DNA from: Akebia trifoliata
Taxonomy: Eukaryota; Streptophyta; Magnoliopsida; Ranunculales; Lardizabalaceae
Reading direction: 5' to 3'
Assembly: GCA_017979445.1 (NCBI GenBank)
Contig: JADQWC010000082.1
Coordinates: forward strand, 1 to 64,000
DNA length: 64,000 bases
Shown: piece after piece, positions 1-9,796 of the stretch
How the letters are laid out: the number at the start of each line of letters is the position of its first letter
How positions within the stretch are numbered: the stretch's first letter is position 1
Translations under genes and position numbers: made by a program
Notes under the pieces: generated by a model
Told to the model about the DNA's origin: nothing
Seen by the model: only the letters and a program-made list of their open reading frames with translations
Database searches by the model: none

Positions 1-809
1 TTTGAAGAAATAATGTCATTCACAGAAAGAAAAAAAAAAAAAAGGATCAAAATGTCTTCTAAGCAATCTTCATGACTTTAAATCCTTGCAAAAATATTTC
101 TATGTCTTGGTACAAGTCCTCCATAGGTTGGTTCTTCGTTTTCTTTTAACTACAAACACAGATTCATGTTAAAGTCAATGAAGAAAAGACATCAATTTTA
201 CAAGTCTAATAATACAATCAATGATCTTGTATTAAACATTATTTAATTGGTAAAAATCATACCCACTATGATGATGAATCTGGAAAATCTAATCTTCGAA
301 CCGGTCTTTGAGATTCATGAGTTTGTGTTGAAGGTACCTATAAATGATGATGCATACAAGTAAATGATGATTTTTATTAAGTTAAAAAAAAAATGTCAAG
401 ACATGTAAATTACATATCTGTTGAGACATGTAAGTACTATTTGGAAAAAAAATTGATTATTTCTTTGTTATGTATACTCTATGTAATTATATTATAAATA
501 CATTCCTAACCATGGAGGTAATTGACTTAGATATTGATTATACAATGATTGTTGTGCCAATCCAAATGACTCATGTATAAGAATGAATAAATTTACATAT
601 TATATTTTACTCAATTATTAAAAGTATTTTATAACATTAATCAAAGTAAATTATAACTTAGCTAGCTTTATGCATGTTTAATGATCCACTCATGTTTTGT
701 ATTTTGGTAACATTTCCACTATTTTCACCTGCATAAAATTATTATGTATTAGTAAGAATATATAAGTAAAAGATTATTGAAATGTATTCCATTTTAATAC
801 ATATAACGA
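1..809. other. AT-rich stretch without a recognised gene
   Basis: Very AT-rich sequence lying 3' of the decayed FAR1-like transposase. I found no terminal inverted repeat that would close a Mutator-type element here, and no open frame of note. It may be the decayed 3' flank or internal region of that element. Confidence 0.4.
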
Positions 810-2300
810 CTAACATGTTTGTTTATATGGGGCCCTCTTTTTAGGTGTTTTAGTTTCCAAAGAATTTTTAATTCTAATTTTATGATGATATCGACCTCGT
901 TTGATTTTTGAATCTCGTAGTTGAACATCCTCATTAAAGCTTAATATTGAATTAACATGATCATCATAAGTGTCTTTCTCAGATGTCATCACCAATTCTT
1001 CTTTAGAAATTGAAAATCTCCATATTTTCGCATCTACTTCTGACAACAATGATTTAGCAAAAGTAGTTATTGCATTTGACTTTGCACTATTTGCCACAAT
1101 TCTCTGTGAAATATGTGATAATTCATTATAACGAGTTGTCGATGTAGGATTAATGTTGCTTAAAATTGCATCCCTATAGGAGTCAAAAACCACTTCATTT
1201 GTAGCAACAATGGTCCATATCTTCAAATAATATTGGGAGGGTAGATTTTTAAAATTTAAGTCACGAAATAGTTTTATCGCATGAGAGCATAGGATTACAT
1301 GGAATTCAAATTTTCTGCAACTGCATAATACAGATTGCTCTGATTGGTTATATCTAAGTGTACGTACCCTCTTCCAACCATCCATCTCTATGACACTATA
1401 TATTTGGATTGTCCCATCATTTTCTTCTAATTTCAAAAGATGATTAATAATTCGTTTGTACTCTTCTTGAAAGTAGTAGAACATCTTCTTTGTATATATT
1501 TTGGATGCTTCACGCTCTACAAACCAATTGAAAAATAAAATAGGTGTTATTTGTCATGACTTATTTTCTATTTCCCTTTCTTTCTCCCTTGACTAGCCAT
1601 GACTTTTGAGTATTGATCTACAAATTCCCGAAGAAGGACAGTACTAGAAAAATAATCCTTCAAAAATTTGTTGAAGATCTCACTTCTCTGTGTTGTAGTC
1701 ATACCCGCACAAAAATGATCACGAGTATATACTTGAGCCCATTTTTTACGTAACTTACACAACCCTTGTAACCACTCATTTTCTCTCAACCCATAATCTT
1801 CAAGCAACATGTCCCGATTTTCTTCAAATTCTTCAATTGTTTCTGGATCATATATGTATTTTCTTGAATCGTTGCGTGAGTGATTTGAAATCAGTGAATG
1901 CTTTGGACCAAATGTTTTGCTACATTTTGATAAATGTGCCATAGACATTATATATGATGCGTTTCTGGGAATACAACATTAATAGCATTTGCGATCATTA
2001 TAGTTTGATCTGAAAATATAGTCTTTGATTTTTTTCCTCTAATCGCTTCCAAGAAAGAATTAAACAACTAAATAATTGCCTCAATTGTTTCATCATCTAA
2101 CAATCCACATCCAAAAAATGTTGTTTATTCATGATTATTAATATCGACAATTAGTGCACATATCATATTATAATTATTTGTTCAGAAAGTTGTACCAAAA
2201 TAAATCGCATTCAAATCAACTTGACGAGTTTTAAAACCATGATACATATATAGTGGAAGGTAAATGAATGGCTTTGTAGATGCAACAGCCTAGTTAAAAT
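810..2300 (-). pseudogene. FAR1-related / MULE-type transposase pseudogene
   Basis: Decayed copy of a FAR1/FHY3-type protein, a plant family derived from Mutator-like transposases. Read on the minus strand, three parts follow in order. From about 2250 to 1960 is the MULE DDE-region block, with readable pieces such as MICALIVDINNHE, FFGCGLLDDETIEAI, SKTIFSDQ and INVVFPET, broken by several stops. From 1948 to 1568 is a 126-codon open stretch with NEWLQGLCKLRKKWA and MTTTQRSEIFNKFL. From 1484 to 810 is a 224-codon open stretch with a SWIM zinc finger (C-S-C then C-S-H in VLCSCRKFEFHVILCSHAIK). The N-terminal FAR1 DNA-binding domain was not seen. The stops and frame changes make it non-functional as one protein. 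Its 5' side abuts the end of a family A MITE. Family membership is clear; whether it was a mobile MULE or a domesticated FAR1 paralogue is not. Confidence 0.85.
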
Positions 2301-2337
2301 GGGCAACTATGAAGGTGTGACACTTCACCTGCCTCCA

Positions 2338-2625
2338 ATAAGTTTTCTATGTCTACCAAAACTTCTAACCTATGTAGGACAAAACATGTTGGGCAAAACG
2401 TAGGGCAAATTGTAGGGTGCCGAACATTCCCTATATATATATATATATAGGGTTCCGTTCAACACCCAACAATTTGCCTAACATGCTTTGTCCTACATGG
2501 GTTAGAAGTTTTGGAATGGGGCTGATTTTTGGTGAGGATGATCTCAATGGTGAGGAGATCACCCTCACCAAAAATCAGCCCATTCCAAAACTTCTAACCC
2601 CATCACAAAAAGTATCTTTTACTAC
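2338..2625 (+). mobile_element. Family A MITE: two partial copies joined at a (TA)n tract
   Basis: The right end of one element runs to about 2431 (reads GGGTGCCGAACATTCCC), followed by a (TA)n tract, then the left end of a second element from 2450 (GGGTTCCGTTCAACACCC). The second copy keeps one hairpin, about 2498-2605, built on TTAGAAGTTTTGGAATGGG facing CCCATTCCAAAACTTCTAA. The apparent open frame across it is an artefact of the palindrome. Confidence 0.8.
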
Positions 2626-2639
2626 ATAATAAAATACCC

Positions 2640-4735
2640 TTTAATAAATATTTTAAATTACAAATAGGCGCTTTCGATACATGTGCAATTGCATAAGCCA
2701 CCTCCTAGTTTAGTTTAACGAGGGAGGAACCACCTTTCTTGAATATGTCAACACATACTCACAATGGGACCACCTTCCTCGCAATGGAAAAGTTTGAATA
2801 TGTGAAAAGGATCTTTGTGCATGTGAGGGCAATGAAAAATGAGTTGTCTCGAAGTTCACTTCCTATAGTCCTAGTAAAACTTTGAGGTTTACTATGGCGT
2901 CAAGTCACATGTATCTGCAATTTTTCGTTAGGAATGAAAAACATTCATATCGTATGAGTGCCAAGACATGTTTACCTATAATACGAAATTATCTTTATTA
3001 TAAATCTAGGTTACACCTTGAAAAGGTTGCCTATGCACTCAAATAGGTATCAAGCCACATGTAGTTGATGGTTAAATATTTATTTCGAGTAATGATTGAC
3101 TTGTATGGGCATAATAATAATAACGGAAACTATTGCAAAAAGTATTCATACAGAAAGTATGTAATGATTTATTGAATGCATTTTTATATCTAAACTTCTA
3201 TTGATTGAGGGACTTGCAATGTATAAATGGAAAAAAAAAAAAAAGGCTAACATGGTTAAAAAGCTTAGGAAATGTTTATAATATTGTGCAGTTTTATTAT
3301 GATCCGATTGAAGGCCACTAATTTAGGTCATTGAAAGAGGTGTACCTTTACTGTAAAACTGGAAGTCGTCCATCCAGGGGGAAGGGAAAGAATGCTAAAG
3401 CTAATTTTCGATAAGCAAGATAATAACCTATTTTTTAGTAGATCCACCAGGGAATTTACTTCTTTTTATTATTTTTATCTACATGTGGTTCTGTTACTTT
3501 TTATAGGCTTTGGACTATTTTGATCCATGTGCACAAAGTGGATCTAATTGGATCAGCAAGAGGGTAGAAAAACCAGCTTCGATCTTCGACTTTCCCAAAA
3601 AGGTAAGATTGGTTTTTACCAGTGATGGTGAAAGATCAAGGTTGGCATTTGTTGGTGATGAAAGGGGTTGTCGAATCCTATCTACAAGAATGGGCTGTAG
3701 CTTCTGCATCTTTGGCCCATTGAAGTTTGGCACCTCATTATGAAGGTAACCCCATATAGTCTTTATCCTATTGTGTATCCCTAGCAAAGTTATATTATAA
3801 AACTCCACTCTGTAAAACTAGAGAAGATTAGTTGTTTGGACCCCACGATTTAATTATATTTCTCTATTGGCTTGAAGTAGTAAGTTGTGGGGGGACCCTT
3901 GTCATTAGCAAAAGAAATCTCTGTCAAATATTAATAAATGAGTAGATATGCAAGTGTGCAGACGTGGTAGCTGTATGGGGTGTGTTTAATATTATATTTA
4001 AACCTAATGAATAAAGTTAAATACACCATTGTTCACTTTGATTAGCTTTATTGGTCTTCTTTTAAGGGGTATTCCAAGATGGATGTACTTGGAGATGTAT
4101 TTTCTATTTTAAAGGCAACCCACTTTGATGGGTTTTAATGCAGAAAGATTTTCTATTTACAAGTTGCTGCATATTCGGTATGAAGTAGCAGCTACCTTGT
4201 CTTTTTATTCATGAAATTTTAATAGTCGTTTAGTTTCTTGAGGTTTATTTCATATTTTAATGTGATTTTGGTAATAATGGAGATTTCTAACATACAAGCT
4301 AATTTTATGGTGGAAAACATCTATCGTTAAATGGTCTTGTTAATAATACTTACTAATCTTGATAAGTGACATTGGCTTTATAGTTACTGTAATTTCATGG
4401 GTGTTTTAGGTTTCTTCTGACATTGTTGTCGTGCTTTCTTTTCTTAAAGTTTCCAATCCCAAACGTTTTCCAATGAGTAGATCTGGTTATGGGGGCGTAA
4501 GGGACAAACAATTCTATTGCTAACCAATGGTGAAGTACTTGGGAATGGTAGTTCTAGTGACAGTGGATCTCTAAATGAGGGACAATTGCGGTTTGTTTCT
4601 AGTAGTATACGACATTTTATAATTTCAATGGTGAAGTATTTAGTAATTTATAAATTATTACTAATTGTAACTCTTTTTTTCTATAAATGAATGTGATAGA
4701 GAACCTCAATGCTCGCTATTTCTGCCTATTTTGAC
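2640..4735. other. No recognised gene
   Basis: AT-rich sequence with poly-A runs. Open frames of 77 and 97 codons overlap on opposite strands near 3510-3808; neither resembles a family I know and each can be a shadow of the other. I see no clear transposon end here. Confidence 0.4.
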
Positions 4736-4739
4736 TGTG

Positions 4740-5097
4740 GTTAATAGGCGCGGAGAGAAAAAAAAATTTTAATTAAATTTTTGAAAAAACGTTTAGATAT
4801 CGGTTTGTAACTAATGTCTAAAATCTCAAACTTAGAACATCAATTTTATAGACATCGGATTTTAATTCGATGTCTAAGGTGTTTTTTAGATTGTTAGTGC
4901 TTTCAGATTTGGAACGTTTTTAAGCCGTTCCAAATTCAGCGATCTGGAACGGTTATTAACAGTTCCAAATCCAGAAATCTAGACCCGTTTAAACTCACTA
5001 ACGACGCCTCAATTAGAGACGGTCCGTAAAAGGTTTCATTCTTTATTAGGAACGGGTATAAACCGTTCCTAATTTCCATATTTGTTGAAGTGGTACC
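4740..5097 (-). mobile_element. CACTA-type transposon end with hairpin subterminal repeats
   Basis: Short mirrored motifs recur, for example GGAACGG paired with CCGTTCC, and ATCGGTT / AACCGTT. Read on the minus strand from 5097 they begin with CACTTCAACAAAT, a variant of the CACTA-element terminus CACTACAACAAAA. The pattern fits one terminus plus its subterminal repeats. No transposase is present and the other end was not paired. Confidence 0.5.
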
Positions 5098-5345
5098 ATG
5101 TGGAAATTTGGAAAATTCAACGGTTGGGCCCATGAATTTTATAAATTAAATTTCGATGGCCCAATGCTGTTGAAATTTTGATGTTCCCCAAATTTGACAA
5201 CTCTAGGGTCATCTAATTTCTCCCATCCTTTCTAATTTGATGGTTTCGTTAATGAAAATTTTGACACCTTGAGCTGTCGAATATTAGCTTTTTCGAAATT
5301 GTGAAATGAAGATCAATCTAGCCTTATCTTGTTAAATATTACAAT
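5098..5345 (+). mobile_element. Degenerate CACTA-like subterminal region
   Basis: This stretch resembles, in opposite orientation, the region just inside the CACTA end at 38101. Shared pieces include GAAATTTGGAAAATTC-like, ATTTGACAACTCTAGGG-like and ATTTCTCCCATCC. It seems to be a second, different CACTA end that abuts the one ending at 5097. Confidence 0.35.
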
Positions 5346-5416
5346 TTTTTAATTGATGTTTGAAATGTGAATTGCATTTGCCTTTTCTAACGCTATTAGT
5401 ATTAATAATTTCTTAG

Positions 5417-6115
5417 GCTGCAATGGGCACTTTGGAGGGCATAATCGACATGATCTCTGCCGTTCACCCTCTCCTTCCATTGATCAGTCAATTGAAGACT
5501 CGTGGGAAGTTGGTTAAGGTTGGTGTTGCAAAATAAGCCACTAGATCTACCCACCATGCCTTTGATGATGGGTGGGTTGTAATAATTATCTTTGGGTTGC
5601 AATGAGAAATATTGTATGGTTGAACACTTATGAACACTACTACCCCATGGCATTGATATTTGGTGCTGTCTTCACTAATAATTAAAGGGTTGGGATCCGT
5701 TGACTCCGAATAATGACTCATGAAAAAAAACACATGATCTCAACCCTTTAACACAAATCTCGGAGATACTTATCCCAAGGATGAATCTCAACCACTAGAT
5801 TTTGCATTTTTAAAGGGTTGGGATCATGTGTTTTTTTCATGAGTCATCTTAGGAGTCAAGCAATCCTGACCTATAATTTAAAATGCTGATTATGATTTGG
5901 TAGGGAGGAAGATCATAGCAGGGAGTGTCGGTGGGGGGATGACGGAGGTGCAAGAGATGTTAGATTTTGCAGGGAAACAGAATATAACTGCCAATGTAGA
6001 GGTTATATCGATGGACTATGTGAATACTGCTATGGAAACGACTTGCCAAAGATGATGCTAGATATCGATTCATCATCGATCATCATCTTTGGCAAACACA
6101 CTCACTTCTTGGCTA
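5417..6115 (+). pseudogene. Cinnamyl-alcohol dehydrogenase (CAD) 3'-exon pseudogene
   Basis: This is a decayed copy of the last two exons of a CAD-like dehydrogenase, paralogous to the intact gene at 15.5-19.1 kb but on the other strand. The first part, 5417-5535, reads [20 protein letters not shown] then [16 protein letters not shown], matching exon 4 of the intact gene ([20 protein letters not shown]), but it runs into a stop in place of the [10 protein letters not shown] segment. The last-exon match, about 5905-6060, reads [20 protein letters not shown] and [15 protein letters not shown], then loses frame. The former intron carries a palindromic MITE. No upstream exons were found, so this is a 5'-truncated duplicate. 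Confidence 0.85.
5685..5860. mobile_element. Palindromic MITE inside the CAD pseudogene intron
   Basis: Inverted arms of about 65 bases face each other. The left arm contains GACTCATG, an A run and CACATGATCTCAACCCTTT; the right arm contains AAAGGGTTGGGATCATGTG, a T run and CATGAGTC. About 60 bases separate them. It is a non-autonomous foldback element with no coding capacity. Confidence 0.7.
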
Positions 6116-6930
6116 ATTCAGTGGAAATCCAAAGTTTATGTTCTAATAGTATTGGAAGTCAATAAATTTAAGTGTTATTGGTTAGAGTATTAGTTATGAT
6201 GCATTGTAATGGATACACCAAATCATTTTCTAAAGATCAGGATGCATTTGATTTGATCAGTGAAGAGCATTTAGAAAGGTGACCCGTTCATATAGCAACA
6301 TGTGGTGTCTACATGGCACATTTTGATTGGAGTTTAAAATACATAGAGTTGTGCGTCTTATATAGAACGAATTGTTTAGGAGTCAATGTGTTTTAATTAC
6401 CAACCAAAACTTGCCACACAAACATCATTCCTAATTTGTAGGAATGGGACACAGTTTCTAGATCGATAACTTCAACCTAGAGTGCAGTGATATAGTATGT
6501 GCCCAAGTTAGATAATAAGCAAATGATCATTCTTGAAATGATAAAAAAAATGTTCTTCACATTTCGCATCCAAATTTATTTACAGGGGTTTTCTTTCTCA
6601 TTGCCTTGATTTGGCAAGTTCCTCGTATCATGTATTTTTTTTAATTATCATAGAGATCTTCTTCATATCATAGGAATGCATCAGTAATTGCCCATGGATT
6701 TTCATTATTGACTATGCCTAATTTTTATCACTCGCTGTGACATCCTCAGTGGTTGACTGGATTTATTCCCATCTAATCGAAGATCAAATCATAGATAAAG
6801 CTCCTAAGAATTTTCTTGAGTAAGGAAATGCCTCTATACGAGCACTAAGGGATGAAACATTCATCACGTTGTGCAATATAAATTGGACATATGTAATATT
6901 TAGATCAATTAATTCCACATTTTACCCTAT
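6116..6930. other. No recognised gene
   Basis: AT-rich sequence between the CAD pseudogene and a CACTA end. I see no coding sequence, RNA gene or obvious inverted repeat. Confidence 0.4.
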
Positions 6931-6934
6931 CATA

Positions 6935-7060
6935 CACTACAAGAAAATAGTGAATCAGGAACTAAACTATAAAATGGATTTTATCATTTTTAATTAAAAA
7001 TGGTTTTAAACCGTTTTACTTATTAAAATCGTTTAATCATATTTTAAACTCGCATATTTA
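6935..7060 (+). mobile_element. CACTA transposon terminus
   Basis: Starts with CACTACAAGAAAA, the canonical CACTA (En/Spm-type) terminal motif, followed by mirrored AAAATGGTTTTAAACCGTTTT-type subterminal repeats. The opposite terminus was not found, so this is a fragment. Confidence 0.6.
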
Positions 7061-7142
7061 TGAGAACGAACCACTCTCTCCGTCTCTCTCTCACAGCCAC
7101 TCCATCAATCTCATCTCTCTCTCTCTCTGTCTCGCTCTTGAT

Positions 7143-7190
<48 letters not shown>

Positions 7191-7275
7191 ATCGCTCCCT
7201 CGATCGACCTCTCAGTTGTTCTCTCAGTCTTTCCCTCGATCTCATCTCTCTCTCAGTTGCTCCCTCGATTGACCT
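7060..7275 (+). repeat. (CT)n microsatellite tract
   Basis: Long CTCTCT runs, with the purest part at about 7147-7188, inside a broader CT-rich stretch. The 70-codon open frame here is only serine/leucine translation of the repeat. Confidence 0.9.
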
Positions 7276-7560
7276 CTCGATCTCAATCCAATCATCAATA
7301 AAATCAATTCTTTATCATGGTTCTTTATCATGGTATCAGAACATATCATTGTTTGATTTAACTCAAACTTCCTAATCATTTTGGCCCAAAGTGTTGACAC
7401 TCGGTCCCCCATCCCATTAACCTTTGTTACACATTGTAGTTCTTGCACAGATCATGCCCAATGGGCATTTCATCAAACATGTCATCTACATAGACTTTCC
7501 TCTTTATTTACAACCATATGACATTCTTCATAATCATCGGACTCCTCTTAATGCTGCTAT
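7276..7560 (+). mobile_element. Copia-type LTR retrotransposon remnant (LTR end and primer-binding site)
   Basis: TGGTATCAGAACA at 7331-7343 matches the initiator-Met tRNA primer-binding site used by plant copia elements (TGGTATCAGAGC) and directly follows a CA dinucleotide, as expected at an LTR end. The CT-rich tract upstream would then lie in the LTR. A short Met-initiated frame at 7454 has no recognisable gag domain. No second LTR was identified. Confidence 0.5.
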
Positions 7561-7667
7561 CAAGAGCTCTTCTTGAGGGAAATTGGAAATGCGAGAAATA
7601 AAAGAAGAGGATCATTGATCAAATGAAAAACTAAAACAGAAGAAAAAAATAAGAATAATGCTGAAGT

Positions 7668-7795
7668 GACCTCAAGATTGTATCTCACATCGCAATTTCC
7701 TGATGTGGAAGCGCGTAGGAACCATAGATGCATTTCCACATCAGGAAAGTGCGATATGAGATACAATCTTGAGGTCTCTCCAACACGGATCAAAG
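7668..7795. mobile_element. Palindromic MITE (family C)
   Basis: GACCTCAAGATTGTATCTCA on the left faces TGAGATACAATCTTGAGGTC on the right, with a second nested pair CCTGATGTGGAA / TTCCACATCAGG around a short loop. A related half copy lies at 8560-8680. Confidence 0.75.
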
Positions 7796-7892
7796 AATAA
7801 GGAAGTGACATATGGGCAGCCAGGCGGATTTACAGTGGAGGCACTTCCCCACCGTATATGAGACTTGACAAAAAATCAGCTCGATTGAATAA

Positions 7893-8118
7893 CAAGGTTT
7901 TAAAACATGGTTTCGCCTCTTGTCTCGTCCAGGCCTGATATCGAGTCATCTCGGACAAGTTTTCCGATACGTTTGAGACGTCTTGTTCAAAAAATCAAAA
8001 AATTGAACGTGAGATATTAAATCTCAATCAAAAAAGTGACTTGTGAGTTGATGTCATTCAGTTCCGATACTGAGTTAACTCGGACGATACGTCTCAATCT
8101 CGGACGAGTTTTATAACC
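7893..8118. mobile_element. MITE-like inverted repeat
   Basis: Left end AAGGTTTTAAAACATGGTTT and right end AGTTTTATAACCATGTTG are imperfect inverted repeats enclosing mirrored TCGGACGA/TCGTCC-type motifs. It is non-coding. Confidence 0.45.
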
Positions 8119-8254
8119 ATGTTGAATAATCCTAACCATTTGATATTATAATAGTAATCAAGAACTTTTTCTCTTCTATTTCAATCCATTTAAAATAAAT
8201 GCAATTTTTTTTTTTTTTAAATCAAAGTATTTGAGTTTCTCATCCTCTCATGCA

Positions 8255-8370
8255 CCAAGTAAATTTTAGGTTAAAACCTTGAGAGTAACACTTAAAAGGG
8301 GAATTCAAACTCAAGACCTCTGCATCATGAGATATGGTCTTGGCCATCTCACCAACCCTTAGATGGCTAA
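8255..8370 (-). mobile_element. tRNA-derived SINE remnant
   Basis: On the minus strand there is a box A-like motif (GGTTGGTGAGATGGCC) followed by a box B-like motif (GAGTTTGAATTCC) at tRNA-like spacing. The 3' part is degraded. Similar elements occur at 11.8 and 25.4 kb. Confidence 0.4.
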
Positions 8371-8559
8371 GAATGCAATTAATTGAATAATTAAAACCAC
8401 AACAATTGAATCTTGGTATAATAAAAAGAAGCCATCAAGAAATAATTGTGCTCCCTCAAAATTAGGCTAAAATCAATGTGTAGAGACATCAAGGGTGGAC
8501 CACACAACATGATTAAGTGGGCCTAAGGTTCATGTGATTTCAAAACATAAATACTAGCC

Positions 8560-8680
8560 AGGAAATTTTTTTGAAGAAGCATCAAATAGCATCTATGATT
8601 ACCACACACTTTCACGTCAGGATGTGAGAAATGAGGTACAATCTTGAGGTCACTCCACCACGACTCCAACAAAAAATTGT
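8560..8680. repeat. Diverged copy of family C palindrome
   Basis: Shares GAGGTACAATCTTGAGGTCA and the CACTCCACCACG-like flank with the MITE at 7668-7795, and also carries a CATCTATGATTACC core. The left arm is largely lost. Confidence 0.5.
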
Positions 8681-9341
8681 GGCCTATAATAACAAGAGAT
8701 TTACCTGACAAACGTATTGTTGCACTTTTATTACAAATACCTCCTTGGAGATAACTCTTAAAAGGAATCTTACTTTATGAATTTATTACCAATCAAACCT
8801 CACTATATAAAGTTTGTTATCAAAAAACCTCGAGTAGGATCCACCTCACAAAATTCAAATTTATGAGGTTAATTTATTGTTTAACATACTTTGGAGTGGA
8901 TTTCTAAACACATCACTCTGTGACATCCAAAAACATGATCTGATTACATAGGTTATGAAGGAAAAAAAAATCTATGATCTTTAAAAAAAATCAGAAAAAA
9001 ATATTTAATTTTCACAGTTAAATTTTAATATTAAATTTGAGAGCTCCGTAGCCATCCATTTTCAACATCTACCGTCCAACTCAAAAAGTTACATAAAAAA
9101 AATATTTTGAATATGAGTTTTTCCATGAAATCTAGAAGGCTGTGTTTTTTTATTGCTAATTTGATAATCCATTGGACCCAACGACCAAATTAACAATTGA
9201 GATGAGAGAATATTCTAAGGAAATCCCAAGAAGTTAGAAATTCTACTGATCCGTATAAAATTGTTACTCAACCAGTGTTTCAAGAAAAAGCCTCAAACGT
9301 CTTTTGAGGTTAGAAAAATCCATTACAAACACGTTGGAAAC

Positions 9342-9540
9342 GAATCATGAGTCATGATTCTGTGAACCATGAGAGCAAACGACGTCTGAGACTTGTGAAT
9401 CATGAGAGTTGTGAATCATGAGTCATGATTCTGTGAACCATGAGAGCAAACGACGTCTGAGACTTGTGAATCATGAGTCATGATTCTGTGAATCGTGAGA
9501 GTTGTGAAACATGAGAGCCAAACAACGTCTGAGACTCGAT
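9342..9540 (+). repeat. 71-bp minisatellite upstream of the FSH1-type hydrolase
   Basis: A unit starting GAATCATGAGTCATGATTCT and containing GAGAGCAAACGACGTCTGAG begins at 9342 and again at 9413, a 71-bp period. A third, diverged and shortened unit begins at 9468. Each unit contains the small palindrome AATCATGAGTCATGATT. The array ends about 130 bp before a TATA box and about 260 bp before the hydrolase start codon. Confidence 0.85.
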
Positions 9541-9665
9541 ATCAAGTGAACGGTTGAGATGGGATAATACTTTACCGACTTCTTTCACACATATCTCAAC
9601 CGTTTGTTTTGCTGTGAGGGTCAAACATTGTTTGACAAAATTTAAATAATAAAAAAAGGGTCCCT

Positions 9666-9673
9666 TATATAAA
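9666..9673 (+). promoter_or_regulatory. Probable TATA box of the FSH1-type hydrolase
   Basis: TATATAAA lies 124 bases upstream of the start codon at 9797, a usual position for a plant core promoter with a short 5' UTR. Confidence 0.5.
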
Positions 9674-9796
9674 CCTGAAAATCGTGTCTAATGCTCCACC
9701 GCAGACGACGTGTAAGGAAAGCGAAAGGGTTTTTCTTTCCCTCTTTAAATACAGAAGTGAAACTCCTCCAACTTAAGTGGAGAAATTTAGGGGAAA

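Noticed and set aside
1..2450. A complete autonomous MULE bounded by family A termini
   Set aside because: No second terminus was found left of 810, and the transposase is full of stops.
2417..2629. 70-codon open frame
   Set aside because: It is translation of a (TA)n tract and a family A palindrome; the repeat explains it fully.
7060..7272. Ser/Leu-rich 70-codon frame
   Set aside because: Produced by the (CT)n microsatellite.
9300..9540. Could the direct repeats be a CRISPR array?
   Set aside because: The units are contiguous with no unique spacers, and the genome is clearly plant nuclear. It is a minisatellite.
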